64,000 nucleotides of DNA from Pseudomonas rhizosphaerae (lineage in GTDB: Bacteria; Pseudomonadota; Gammaproteobacteria; Pseudomonadales; Pseudomonadaceae): positions 2,170,001-2,234,000 of the forward strand of contig NZ_CP009533.1 in NCBI RefSeq assembly GCF_000761155.1, in the 5' to 3' direction. Of the stretch, positions 27,005 to 36,021 are shown piece after piece. The number at the start of each line of letters is the position of its first letter. Position 1 is the stretch's first letter. A program made the translations under genes and the position numbers. The notes beneath the pieces were generated by a model. The model saw only the letters and a list, made by a program, of their open reading frames with translations. It was not told the origin of the DNA and did not search any database.

Positions 27005-28268
27005 GCTTCTGGCGCTCGGGCAGTGCTTGCTCATTGTTGTCGATGGTCCATAGCGGTCTGAACAATCGAGTCCACAACCCCACGATCAGTAATGTACCGA
27101 CGGCGCCAAACACCGCCGCCGGCACGGTGCCCAGTGCGGTCGCACTGACCCCGGCACGGAACTCGCCCAATTCGTTCGAAGACCCTATGAACAGCATGTT
27201 GACCGCGCTGACCCGGCCACGCATGTCGTCGGGCGTGGCGAACTGGATCAGGGATGACCGGATATAGACGCTGATCATGTCGGCCGCACCGGCGATGAAC
27301 AGCGCTGCGCACGACACCCAGAACCAGGTGGACAAGGCGAATACCAGGTTGGCCACGCCGAACACTGCCACGGCCAGGAACATGCGTTGACCCATCCGGG
27401 CATTCAGTGGCCGCAGGCTCAGGTAGAAGCCCATGCCCAACTCACCCAGCGCGATGGCGCTACGCAGCAACCCAAGCCCGGCTGGACCGACATGAAGGAT
27501 TTCCGCCGCATAGATCGGCAGCAGGGCGACCACACCGCCGAGCAGCACCGCGAACAGGTCCAGGGAGATGGCGCCCAGGATGATGGGCCTCGACGTGATG
27601 AAACGAATGCCAGCGGTGAAGCGGCTCACAGCGGTGGTCTGATCGTCGACGGCGCGGACGATGCGTACGCTCGGCACCCACTGCAGCAGGAACACGCCAA
27701 TGGCGAAGCCCAACAGGCAAACCCCGAACGTCCAGCCACCGATCGCGGCGTACAAGAGCCCGCCCAGCAACGGGCCAGCAATCACTGCGACCTTCATGAT
27801 CATGCTGTTGGTGGCGATGGCTTGCGCCAGGTGCTCGCGCGCGACGATCTGCGGCAACAGGCTCTGCACGGCCGGCCCGGTGAAGGCGCGGGTACAGCCG
27901 AAGACGAACAACGCGACATAGTACGGCCAGGTGTCGACCGTTTCACTCAGGGCCAGCCACAGCAGCGCGGCGGACGAGAGTACCGACACGCTCCAGCTGA
28001 TCTGCAAAATCCGGCGCCGATCGAAGCGGTCCAGCAGGTCGCCCGCCGGCAGTAGCAACAGCACCATGGGTATGAATTGCGCAAGGCCGACGTAGGCGAG
28101 GGTCAGCGGGTGGCGGGTCATGTCGTACATGTGCCAGGCAACGACGATGGCCTGGATCTGCATGGCGAACATGGCGGCCAGGCGCACCATCAGGAAGGCG
28201 CGGAAGCCCGGTTGGGAAAAGATAGCCGTGGAAGTGCGTTTCAAAGTCGACGTTCTTGTGCCAGTCAA
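26994..28268 (-). CDS. MFS transporter (EntS/DUF894-like drug or siderophore exporter type)
   Basis: About 424 residues with 12 hydrophobic segments. MFS landmarks include PAGDLLDRFDRRRILQIS between helices 2 and 3 and the corresponding TPDDMRGRVSAVNMLFIGSSNELGEF in the second half, which places it near the EntS/DUF894 exporters. The substrate is unknown. The start is uncertain: the frame opens with TTG at 28268 and has no clear ribosome site; the first ATG (Met27) would cut into helix 1. It converges with DUF1652. Confidence 0.75.
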   Translation of the reverse strand: MTGTRTSTLKRTSTAIFSQPGFRAFLMVRLAAMFAMQIQAIVVAWHMYDMTRHPLTLAYVGLAQFIPMVLLLLPAGDLLDRFDRRRILQISWSVSVLSSAALLWLALSETVDTWPYYVALFVFGCTRAFTGPAVQSLLPQIVAREHLAQAIATNSMIMKVAVIAGPLLGGLLYAAIGGWTFGVCLLGFAIGVFLLQWVPSVRIVRAVDDQTTAVSRFTAGIRFITSRPIILGAISLDLFAVLLGGVVALLPIYAAEILHVGPAGLGLLRSAIALGELGMGFYLSLRPLNARMGQRMFLAVAVFGVANLVFALSTWFWVSCAALFIAGAADMISVYIRSSLIQFATPDDMRGRVSAVNMLFIGSSNELGEFRAGVSATALGTVPAAVFGAVGTLLIVGLWTRLFRPLWTIDNNEQALPERQKHPA

Positions 28269-28429
28269 TGGGTCACGCGATCAGCGCATACGTTTCAAGA
28301 TGTTAACGCCATTGAGTGTACGTGATGCTGCCTGAGGTGTGCAGGGTCAGTCGGTCCGCCGATCATAAAAGGTGCGATCGATATGTCGATAATGACTATT
28401 GACGAACACGATAGTGGCAGCCTGATCGG

Positions 28430-28569
28430 GCTGGTATCTTTGATTTCGAAGATGAATACAGGGCCAGCCGCCGATTCTTCCCCCCGCATGGCGACTGGCC
28501 AAGTGCTCCGCTTCGACTCTCTTTGGTTTGTATTTCAGCCACCTCACGTCAGTGCGGTGGCTTTTTTTT
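28430..28569 (+). ncRNA. Possible small RNA ending in a strong intrinsic terminator
   Basis: A 478-base gap between the MFS gene and galM has no convincing CDS. A strong terminator at 28537-28569 faces right, yet no plus-strand gene lies upstream of it. The 100-150 bases before it form stretches able to pair (for example GGGCTGG near 28430 with CCAGCC near 28463). This is how an orphan sRNA would look. The 5' end is a guess and I could not place a promoter. Confidence 0.3.
28537..28569 (+). terminator. Orphan Rho-independent terminator
   Basis: AGCCACC (28537-28543) pairs with GGTGGCT (28556-28562), with a small inner CAC/GTG helix, followed by eight T residues. Confidence 0.88.
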
Positions 28570-28624
28570 GCCCTGAATCTGCGCTCTTACACGCTGTTGT
28601 GTTTCAGGTGCACCGCGGTGACGC

Positions 28625-28710
28625 CTTCGCGGCCGATGACCGCTCCCACAGGTGGCCGAGTTCTTTACAGGTGGCTGCAGTTGTCTGTAGGAGCGGTCTG
28701 TGGCCGCGAA
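28625..28710. repeat. Inverted pair of REP elements
   Basis: Cores at 28625-28652 (CGCGGCCGATGACCGCTCCC) and inverted at 28685-28710, between the orphan terminator and galM. Confidence 0.8.
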
Positions 28711-28746
28711 CAGGCACCGCGCGGGATCTGTCCGTACATCGCTCAG

Positions 28747-29898
28747 TCAGTTCGCGGAGAAGGCGAACACTGTGGTCTGGTTATACGTCTGGCCGGGATC
28801 GAGACGGGTGCTGCTGAAGTTGGGCTGGTTGGGCGCATCGGGGAAGTGTTGCGTTTCCAGGGTGAAAGCGCCCCAGTGCGGGTACAGCTTGCCGCCTTTG
28901 CCGCGAACCGTGCCGTCGAGAAAGTTGCTGGTGTAGAACTGCACACCCGGTTCAGTGGTGTACAGGGTCAGGGTGCGGCCCGATGCCGGGTCGGTCACCT
29001 TCGCCGCTTCGCGCTTCATGTCGCCTTCGGTGTCCAGCACCCAGTTGAAATCGAAGCCACCCTGTTTCGGCTCGGCGAATGCCAACTGCTCGTGCTTGGC
29101 GCGGATATGCTTGCCGATGGCAGTGGGCGCGAGGAAATCCATCGGAGTGCCTTTCACAGGTGCCAACTCCCCGGTCGGGATCAGCTTCGCCGTCACCGGT
29201 GTATAGCGGCTCGCATGCAAAGTCGCCACCTGTTCCAGCACATCGCCGTTGCCTGCACCGGCCAAGTTGAAATAGCTGTGGTTGGTCAGGTTGAGCACGG
29301 TCGGCTTGTCGGTGGTCGCCTTGTACTGAACGCGCAGCTCGTTGCGCTCGTTCAGGCTGTACGTGACCTCAGTGGACAGTGTGCCGGGGAAACCCATCTC
29401 GCCATCGGGCGAGCGATAGGTGAAGGTCGCAGCAACCTGATCGGCATCCTGCTTGGCCTCCACGGCCCAGACATGCTTGTCGAATCCGCGTGTGCCGCCG
29501 TGCAGCGCATTGCTTTTGTCGTTGAGCGGCACCGAATAGGTCTGTCCATCCAGGCTGAACTTGCCGCCGGCCAGACGATTGCCGAATCGACCGATGGTCG
29601 CGCCGAAATACACGGTGGGGTTGGCCTGGTAGCCCTGAATGTCATCGAAACCCAGCACCACATCGGCAACTTCGCCTTTTTTGTCGGGCACCTGCAGCGC
29701 CTGCAAGGTTGCGCCGTAGGTGATGATGCTGGCCTTCATGCCGTGGCTGTTGCTCAGGGTGATCTTTTCCAGCGGCGTGCCGTCGGGCAGGGCGCCGAAG
29801 CTTTCGCGGGTCGAAGTCAAGCCTGCCGCATGGGCAGAAATGGACGCAGTCATGAGGGTCAATCCAATAGCGCTGAGCAGTTTTTGATGAATAGGCAT
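28747..29898 (-). CDS. galM: Aldose 1-epimerase (galactose mutarotase), exported
   Basis: 383 residues from ATG 29898. A signal peptide ends near residue 25 (ISAHA). The galactose mutarotase fold follows, with TIGRFGNRLAGGKF, the catalytic-His loop NALHGGTRGFDKHVW, a second His in NHSYFNLAG, and the distal Glu region near TTEPGVQFYTSNFLDG. The enzyme interconverts alpha and beta anomers of aldoses. Export to the periplasm would present the right anomer to a binding protein, and the divergent araFGH importer is an obvious partner. The ribosome site is weak. Confidence 0.9.
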   Translation of the reverse strand: MPIHQKLLSAIGLTLMTASISAHAAGLTSTRESFGALPDGTPLEKITLSNSHGMKASIITYGATLQALQVPDKKGEVADVVLGFDDIQGYQANPTVYFGATIGRFGNRLAGGKFSLDGQTYSVPLNDKSNALHGGTRGFDKHVWAVEAKQDADQVAATFTYRSPDGEMGFPGTLSTEVTYSLNERNELRVQYKATTDKPTVLNLTNHSYFNLAGAGNGDVLEQVATLHASRYTPVTAKLIPTGELAPVKGTPMDFLAPTAIGKHIRAKHEQLAFAEPKQGGFDFNWVLDTEGDMKREAAKVTDPASGRTLTLYTTEPGVQFYTSNFLDGTVRGKGGKLYPHWGAFTLETQHFPDAPNQPNFSSTRLDPGQTYNQTTVFAFSAN

Positions 29899-30013
29899 GT
29901 AAGGCGTTCCGTAGTTTTTTATAGGAGATAGCTCGATCCCGGGGTTGGACAACCTCACCCCGGCGATGGCTGCACTGGCAGGTATAGCTGAAATTCGACG
30001 GCCGTAAAAATAA

Positions 30014-30145
30014 ATGGTAAGACTATTGGCGGATTGATCGCAGCGCCATTTCCTACAGGATCTCTGGCGCGCTGCCGTTGCCGGCGCGAGCGTGACGTTA
30101 CGTTACAAATGCCTATCCTGGAATATGGTATGACTATTCGCTGAT
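30014..30145. promoter_or_regulatory. 21-bp direct repeat in the galM-araF promoter region
   Basis: ATGGTA-A-GACTATT-G-GC-G-GAT at 30014-30034 recurs at 30125-30145 with three mismatches, 111 bases apart (start to start) and in the same orientation. The second copy ends 44 bases before the araF start; the first lies 116 bases before galM. Direct-repeat operators are typical of AraC-family regulators, which can loop DNA. A binding site for the arabinose or sugar regulator of this locus is the natural reading. Confidence 0.6.
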
Positions 30146-30189
30146 GTTGCTGGACGCTGTAGCTATTCAATAAAAATAAGGAGTTAGCT

Positions 30190-31191
30190 ATGTTGAGTCG
30201 TCACGGGATCCGTTCCCTGTGCTGTGCCGCCCTGACCGCCGCGATGTTCGCAGGCTCATCGGCTTCCTGGGCCGAAGAGGTCAAGATCGGCTTTCTGGTC
30301 AAGCAAGCCGAAGAACCCTGGTTCCAGACCGAGTGGGCCTTCGCCGAAAAAGCCGGCAAGGACAAAGGTTTCAAGGTCATCAAGATCGCCGTGCCCGACG
30401 GTGAGAAAACCCTTTCCGCCATCGACAGCCTGGCCGCCAACGGCGTCAAGGGCTTCGTCATCTGTCCACCGGATGTGGCTCTGGGCCCTGCCATCGTCGC
30501 CAAGGCCAAGCTCAACGACATGAAAGTGATGGCGGTCGACGACCGTTTCGTCGACGCCAAGGGCAACTTCATGGAAGACGTGCCGTACCTGGGCATGGCG
30601 GCCTTCGAAGTGGGCGAGAAGCAAGGCATGGCCATGGCCGGCGAAGCCAAGAAGCGGGGCTGGGACTGGAAAGACACCTACGCGATCATCAACACCTACA
30701 ACGAACTGGACACCGGCAAGAAACGCACCGATGGCTCGGTGAAGGCCTTGCAGGCGGCCGGCTTGCCGACCGAGCACATTCTCTTCGCCCCGCAGAAAAC
30801 CCTCGACGTGCCTGGCAGCATGGACGCCACTAACTCCACGTTGGTGAAGTTGCCGGCGGGCGCCAAGAACCTGATCATCGGCGGCATGAACGACAACACC
30901 GTGCTGGGCGGCGTACGCGCCACCGAGAGCGCCGGGTTTGCCGCTGCCAACGTGATCGGTATCGGCATCAATGGCACCGATGCCATTGGCGAGTTGAAGA
31001 AAGCCAACAGCGGCTTCTTCGGTTCGATGCTGCCCAGCCCCCATACCGAGGGCTACAACACAGCGAGCATGATGTTCGAGTGGGTCACCACCGGCAAAGA
31101 GCCGCCCAAGTACACGGCCATGGATGACGTGACCCTGATCACCCGGGAGAACTTCAAGCAGGAACTGGAAAAGATCGGTTTGTGGAACTGA
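30190..31191 (+). CDS. araF: L-arabinose ABC importer, periplasmic binding protein
   Basis: 333 residues; ATG preceded by AAGGAG. A signal peptide ends at SSASWA (about residue 28). The mature protein EEVKIGFLVKQAEEPWFQTEWAFAEKAGKD closely resembles E. coli AraF, as do the ligand-pocket segments DDRFVDAKGN, NTYNELDTGKKR and GGMNDNTVLGGVRATE. It captures L-arabinose (or D-galactose, which AraF-type proteins also bind) in the periplasm for AraGH, encoded just downstream. It is divergent from galM. Confidence 0.95.
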   Translation: MLSRHGIRSLCCAALTAAMFAGSSASWAEEVKIGFLVKQAEEPWFQTEWAFAEKAGKDKGFKVIKIAVPDGEKTLSAIDSLAANGVKGFVICPPDVALGPAIVAKAKLNDMKVMAVDDRFVDAKGNFMEDVPYLGMAAFEVGEKQGMAMAGEAKKRGWDWKDTYAIINTYNELDTGKKRTDGSVKALQAAGLPTEHILFAPQKTLDVPGSMDATNSTLVKLPAGAKNLIIGGMNDNTVLGGVRATESAGFAAANVIGIGINGTDAIGELKKANSGFFGSMLPSPHTEGYNTASMMFEWVTTGKEPPKYTAMDDVTLITRENFKQELEKIGLWN

Positions 31192-31266
31192 CCCGATCGA
31201 TGGCCTCTGCTCAGCGGAGGCCCCTTGGTCACGGTGCGCCGTGATGCCTGCTCTGGAGTTGTATCC

Positions 31267-32766
31267 ATGCGTGTAGAGTCGTTGCGTTTCAACGGTATCG
31301 GCAAGAATTTTCCGGGCGTGCGCGCCCTGTCGGACATCAGCTTCGAAGTCCGCCCCGGCAGTGTGCATGCCCTGATGGGCGAGAACGGTGCCGGCAAGTC
31401 CACTTTGCTGAAGATTCTTGGCGGCGCCTATCAGCCCAGCGTTGGCAGCCTGCAGATCGGCAGCCAGACCATGGCCTTCAAGTCGGCCGCCGAGAGCATC
31501 GGCAGTGGTGTGGCGGTGATTCACCAGGAGCTGCACCTGGTGCCCGAAATGAGCGTGGCCGAGAACCTGTTGCTGGGTCATATGCCCTCGCGATTTGGTT
31601 TGATCGATCGCGGTGCCATGGTCCGCCGCGCAAGCGAGCTGCTGGCGGGCCTGGCCGACGAAATCGATCCGCGTCAGCGGCTCGGCAGTCTGTCGCTTGG
31701 GCAACGGCAGTTGGTAGAAATCGCCAAGGCGATGTCGCGAAATGCCCATGTAATTGCTTTCGACGAGCCGACCAGCAGCCTGTCGGCGCGGGAGATCGAT
31801 CGCCTGATGGCCATCATCGCCAAGCTGCGCGACGAGGGCAGGGTGGTGCTATACGTCTCCCATCGCATGGAAGAGATATTCCGTATCTGTGACGCGGTGA
31901 CGGTGTTCAAGGACGGGCGCTACGTGCGCACTTTCGACGACATGGCCCAGCTGACCCATGACCAGTTGGTGACCTGCATGGTCGGCCGCGACATCCAGGA
32001 CATCTACAATTACCGCCCTCGGCCGCACCAGGGCGAAGCGTTGCGTGTCGAGGGTTTGCTGGGCCCAGGGTTGCAGGAGCCGATCAGCTTCAGTGTCGCC
32101 AAGGGCGAAGTACTGGGCTTTTTCGGTCTGGTGGGCGCAGGTCGCACCGAGCTTTTGCGGCTGCTGTCCGGACTGGCGACCAGCAAGGCCGGCAGCCTGA
32201 CCCTGGACGGCCGCGCGCTGACCCTGGCCAACCCGCGCGACGCCATCGCTGCGGGCATTCTGCTGTGTCCCGAAGACCGCAAGAAGGAAGGCATCGTGCC
32301 GCTGGCCAGCGTTGCCGAAAACATCAACATCGGTGCCCGCGACCGCCATCTTACCTTGGGCTGCCTGGTGCAGGGCCCGTGGGAGAAGGAAAACGCCGCG
32401 CGGCAGATCAAGGCGCTGAACATCAAGACTCCGTCTGCCGAGCAGCCGATCATGTACCTCTCAGGCGGCAATCAGCAGAAGGCCATTCTCGGCCGCTGGC
32501 TGTCGATGCCGATGAAAGTGTTGCTGCTAGACGAACCCACGCGCGGCATCGACATCGGCGCCAAGGCCGAGATCTACCAGATCATTCATGGGCTGGCCTC
32601 CGACGGCATCGCGGTGATCGTGGTGTCCAGCGACTTGATGGAAGTGATCGGCATCAGCGACCGCATCTTGGTGATGAGTGAAGGTGCGTTGACCGGCGAA
32701 GTGCTGCGCGAAGAGGCGCAGGAATCCAGGTTGCTGCAATTGGCACTGCCGCGTACGCGCGGCTGA
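31267..32766 (+). CDS. araG: L-arabinose ABC importer, duplicated ATPase subunit
   Basis: 499 residues from ATG 31267. Two fused ATPase domains: the first has Walker A GENGAGKST near 38-45, signature LSLGQRQL and Walker B VIAFDEPTSSLS; the second has a degenerate Walker A GLVGAGRTEL, signature LSGGNQQKA and KVLLLDEPTRGID. This asymmetric pair is characteristic of CUT2 sugar importers, and the order after araF and before araH fixes the assignment. It powers arabinose import with AraH. Confidence 0.95.
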   Translation: MRVESLRFNGIGKNFPGVRALSDISFEVRPGSVHALMGENGAGKSTLLKILGGAYQPSVGSLQIGSQTMAFKSAAESIGSGVAVIHQELHLVPEMSVAENLLLGHMPSRFGLIDRGAMVRRASELLAGLADEIDPRQRLGSLSLGQRQLVEIAKAMSRNAHVIAFDEPTSSLSAREIDRLMAIIAKLRDEGRVVLYVSHRMEEIFRICDAVTVFKDGRYVRTFDDMAQLTHDQLVTCMVGRDIQDIYNYRPRPHQGEALRVEGLLGPGLQEPISFSVAKGEVLGFFGLVGAGRTELLRLLSGLATSKAGSLTLDGRALTLANPRDAIAAGILLCPEDRKKEGIVPLASVAENINIGARDRHLTLGCLVQGPWEKENAARQIKALNIKTPSAEQPIMYLSGGNQQKAILGRWLSMPMKVLLLDEPTRGIDIGAKAEIYQIIHGLASDGIAVIVVSSDLMEVIGISDRILVMSEGALTGEVLREEAQESRLLQLALPRTRG

Positions 32767-32787
32767 ACAATAACAATAGAGGTGCAT

Positions 32788-33753
32788 ATGTCTACGCAAA
32801 ACACGCTGCCGGCGCCCCGCCAGGGCCTCAACCTGCGTCGCTTCCTTGACGAGTGGGTCATGCTGCTCGCCGCGCTGGCGATCTTCGTGCTGTGCACGAT
32901 GTTCATCGACAACTTTCTCTCGCCGCTGAACATGCGCGGGCTCGGGCTGGCCATTTCCACCACCGGGATCGCCGCCTGCACCATGCTCTACTGCCTGGCG
33001 TCGGGGCACTTCGACCTGTCGGTGGGTTCGGTGATCGCCTGCGCCGGAGTCATCGCGGCCGTGGTGATGCGCGACACCGACAGCGTGCTGCTGGGTGTGG
33101 GCGCAGCCCTACTGATGGGCCTGATCGTCGGCCTGATCAACGGCATCGTCATCGCCAAGCTGCGCATCAATGCGCTGATCGCGACCTTGGCCACCATGCA
33201 GATCGTGCGCGGACTGGCCTATATCTTTTCCAACGGCAAAGCGGTCGGGGTGATGCAGGAGGACTTCTTCGTCTTCGGCAACGGCCAGTTACTGGGCGTG
33301 CCGGTGCCGATCCTGATTACCATCGTCTGCTTCATCTTCTTCGGCTGGCTGCTCAACTACACCACCTATGGCCGCAACACCATGGCCATCGGCGGTAACC
33401 AGGAAGCTGCCTTGCTGGCCGGTGTGCACGTGGATCGCACCAAGATCATCATCTTCGCCGTGCATGGCGTGATCGGCGCGCTGGCCGGCGTGGTGCTGGC
33501 ATCGCGCATGACTTCGGGTCAGCCAATGATCGGCCAGGGCTTCGAATTGACGGTGATTTCGGCGTGCGTGCTGGGCGGGGTGTCACTGGCGGGCGGGATC
33601 GGCATGATCCGGCATGTGATCGCCGGGGTGCTGATTCTGGCGATCATCGAGAATGCGATGAACCTGAAGAACATCGACACGTTCTATCAGTACGTGATTC
33701 GCGGGACGATCCTGCTGATCGCGGTGATCATTGATCGTTTAAAGCGGCGGTGA
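32788..33753 (+). CDS. araH: L-arabinose ABC importer, permease subunit
   Basis: 321 residues from ATG 32788, with GAGGTG just upstream; a GTG two codons earlier is possible. About ten hydrophobic segments, with the CUT2 permease landmarks ASGHFDLSVGSVIACAGV, GLINGIVIAKLRINALIATLATM and YTTYGRNTMAIGGNQEAALLAGV. It forms the membrane channel for AraF-delivered L-arabinose. It closes the araFGH operon, and a REP cluster follows. No arabinose-catabolic enzyme or araC gene is adjacent. Confidence 0.95.
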   Translation: MSTQNTLPAPRQGLNLRRFLDEWVMLLAALAIFVLCTMFIDNFLSPLNMRGLGLAISTTGIAACTMLYCLASGHFDLSVGSVIACAGVIAAVVMRDTDSVLLGVGAALLMGLIVGLINGIVIAKLRINALIATLATMQIVRGLAYIFSNGKAVGVMQEDFFVFGNGQLLGVPVPILITIVCFIFFGWLLNYTTYGRNTMAIGGNQEAALLAGVHVDRTKIIIFAVHGVIGALAGVVLASRMTSGQPMIGQGFELTVISACVLGGVSLAGGIGMIRHVIAGVLILAIIENAMNLKNIDTFYQYVIRGTILLIAVIIDRLKRR

Positions 33754-33766
33754 TCTGCGGAGCGGC

Positions 33767-33895
33767 TTTCGCGGCCGATGACCGCTCCCACAGGGGCATG
33801 AATTCTGTAGGAGCGGTCTTTGGCCGCGAACCGGGCACTGCGGTGCATCAGGCACACCGCGGTGCGGCTTTCGCGGCCGATGACCGCTCCCACAG
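33767..33895. repeat. Cluster of three REP elements
   Basis: REP cores at 33767-33794, 33805-33830 (inverted) and 33868-33895, between the convergent araH and gntT genes. The first and third are nearly identical (GCGGCCGATGACCGCTCCCA). Confidence 0.82.
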
Positions 33896-33910
33896 AATGA
33901 TCTCCAGGGT

Positions 33911-35263
33911 TTAAACCACCAGCGACAAGAGCAGGATGAAGATCAGGCCTACCACGGACAGGATGGTTTCCATCACGGTCCAGGTCTTCAGGGTTTCGGT
34001 GACGGTCATGTTGAAGTACTGCTTGACCAGCCAGAAACCGGCGTCGTTCACGTGAGACAGGATCACCGAGCCGGCGCCGGTGGCCAGCACCAGCAGCTCA
34101 CGGTTGACGCCCGGCATCATGCCGATGACCGGGGCCACGATGCCCGCGCCGGTGATGGTTGCCACCGTCGCCGAACCGGTAGCGACGCGAATCACCGCAG
34201 CCACCAGCCACGCCAGCAGGATCGGGTTGACCTCGGCCTGCACGGCCATCTGCCCGATGATGTTGCCCACGCCAGTGTCCACCAGCATCTGCTTGAAGCC
34301 ACCGCCAGCACCGACGATCAGCACGATGGCCGCAGTTGGCGCCAGGCTCTGGTCCAGCAGCTTCATGATCTTGGAACGGTCGAAACCGCGCGCCACGCCA
34401 AAGGTGTAGAAAGCCAGCAGCAGGGCGGCGAGCAGGGCGGTGATCGGGTGGCCGATGAAGTCCATCCACTGGCGGAACAGGTTTTCCGCCGGCAGGGCCA
34501 CGTCGGCGAAGGTTTTGAGCATCATCAGGAACACGGGCAGCAGGATGGTGATCAAGGTCACCGCGAAGCTGGGCAGATTCTGGTTGTCCGACTCCTTGGC
34601 GATCTGGTCCATCAGTTCCTTGGAAGGATTGCCCGGAATGTACTTGGAAATGAACGAACCGAAGATCGGACCGGCGATCATCGCCGTAGGCAGGCCGACG
34701 ATCAGACCGTAGAGAATAGTCTTGCCGATGTCAGCGTTGAAGATGCCGATGGCCAGCAGCGGGCCCGGATGCGGCGGCACCAGGCCGTGCACCACCGACA
34801 GGCCGGCGAGCAGCGGGATGCCGATCTTCACCAGCGACACACCGGAGCGGCGGGCGACGATGAACACCAGCGGGATCAGCAGGACGAAGCCGATCTCGAA
34901 GAACAGCGGGATGCCCACCAGGAAGGCGGAAAACATCATTGCCCAGTGAATGCGCTTGACCCCGAACTTGCGGATCAAGGTCTGCGCGATCTGGTCGGCG
35001 CCGCCCGAGTCGGCCATCAGCTTGCCGAGCATGGTGCCCAGCGCGAGGATGATACCGACGAATCCAAGGACCCCGCCAAAGCCATCCTGAAACGACTTCA
35101 TGACCTTGACCACCGGCAAGCCGGACGTCAGGCCGAGGAAGATCGCCGCGATGGTCAGTGCAACGAAGGGGTGAACCTTGAACTGGGTGATGAGCACGAT
35201 CAGACCAATGATGGTGACCAGTGCATCAAGCAGCAAGTAGGTGTCGTGAGCTAAGCCAAACAT
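33911..35263 (-). CDS. gntT: Gluconate permease (GntP family)
   Basis: 450 residues with about 12-14 hydrophobic segments. Family landmarks: LVPPHPGPLLAIGIF, GVARGFDRSKIMKLLDQSL, AGGGFKQMLVDTGVG, VATGSATVATITGAGI and the C-terminal LSHVNDAGFWLVKQYFNMT. It takes up D-gluconate with protons. It lies downstream of gntK on the same strand with about 100 bases between, in which sits a perfect AGACAGCGCTGTCT palindrome that is a candidate GntR operator. Ribosome site GAGGCA. Confidence 0.92.
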   Translation of the reverse strand: MFGLAHDTYLLLDALVTIIGLIVLITQFKVHPFVALTIAAIFLGLTSGLPVVKVMKSFQDGFGGVLGFVGIILALGTMLGKLMADSGGADQIAQTLIRKFGVKRIHWAMMFSAFLVGIPLFFEIGFVLLIPLVFIVARRSGVSLVKIGIPLLAGLSVVHGLVPPHPGPLLAIGIFNADIGKTILYGLIVGLPTAMIAGPIFGSFISKYIPGNPSKELMDQIAKESDNQNLPSFAVTLITILLPVFLMMLKTFADVALPAENLFRQWMDFIGHPITALLAALLLAFYTFGVARGFDRSKIMKLLDQSLAPTAAIVLIVGAGGGFKQMLVDTGVGNIIGQMAVQAEVNPILLAWLVAAVIRVATGSATVATITGAGIVAPVIGMMPGVNRELLVLATGAGSVILSHVNDAGFWLVKQYFNMTVTETLKTWTVMETILSVVGLIFILLLSLVV

Positions 35264-35342
35264 AAAGGTCTGCCTCGTGTTGTCGTTGTTGTGGGCGCAA
35301 CGGTTGTGGTTGGGACATCAGGCACTGCTGCGCGGGATGCTC

Positions 35343-35356
35343 AGACAGCGCTGTCT
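35343..35356. promoter_or_regulatory. Candidate GntR operator upstream of gntT
   Basis: AGACAGCGCTGTCT is a perfect 14-base palindrome between gntK and gntT, 80 bases before the gntT start. Twelve of its 14 bases recur in the gntK-gntR intergenic region. Confidence 0.7.
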
Positions 35357-35367
35357 TCAAAAGCCGA

Positions 35368-35898
35368 TCAAGCCAGCGTGGACGCGCCGTGCTCGACCAG
35401 CCAATCTTCTACTTGCTGCGCCAGCTCCACGATCGGGACCGTGGCATCCAGGGGCAGGGTCAATGCTTCGCCGGTGGGCGGCTCGAGGGTCGCGAACTGG
35501 CTGTCGATGAGGCTGGCGGGCATGAAGTGGCCGGGGCGGTGGGCAACGCGGTTGGCAGCTTCCTCGCGGGTCAGTTCGAGAAACACGAAGCCCAGGCCGG
35601 GCACGGCGTTGCGCAGCGTTTCGCGGTACTTGAGCTTCAACGCGGAGCAGGTCAGCACAGGGCGCTGGCCCGATTCGATGCAGGCATGCATCTCTTCGCC
35701 AAGACGCAGCAGCCAACCGGCGCGGTCCTGGTCATCGAGAGGGGTGCCGGCGCTCATCTTGGCGATGTTGGCTTCGGGATGAAAGCTGTCGCCTTCGATC
35801 AGGCGGCCGCCACTGCGGCCGACGATGGCGGCACCGACGCTGCTTTTGCCGCAGCCGGATACTCCCATCACCACCAATGCGTTCAGAGGGGCATTCAT
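35368..35898 (-). CDS. gntK: Gluconokinase
   Basis: 176 residues from ATG 35898, with AGGAG eight bases upstream. It begins NALVVMGVSGCGKSSVG (Walker A at about 12-19) and continues with LIEGDSFHPEANIAKMSAGTPLDDQDRAGWL and CSALKLKYRE...FVFLELT, the shikimate-kinase-like GntK signature. It phosphorylates D-gluconate to 6-phosphogluconate for the Entner-Doudoroff pathway. It is divergent from gntR and upstream of gntT, and is presumably repressed by GntR. Confidence 0.94.
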   Translation of the reverse strand: MNAPLNALVVMGVSGCGKSSVGAAIVGRSGGRLIEGDSFHPEANIAKMSAGTPLDDQDRAGWLLRLGEEMHACIESGQRPVLTCSALKLKYRETLRNAVPGLGFVFLELTREEAANRVAHRPGHFMPASLIDSQFATLEPPTGEALTLPLDATVPIVELAQQVEDWLVEHGASTLA

Positions 35899-36021
35899 CA
35901 AGTCACTCCTGCTGGGGCGGACCGTCATGCATACGGGGCCCTCATCTTATTGATCTTGTCAAAGCAGTCTGGTGCAGCCTGCGGTAATAGCAAGGCACAA
36001 ATCATTATTGCTCTGGATTCG

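Noticed and set aside
28383..28817. Plus-strand open frame across the MFS-galM gap
   Set aside because: It runs through a strong terminator and REP repeats, and its residues look random.
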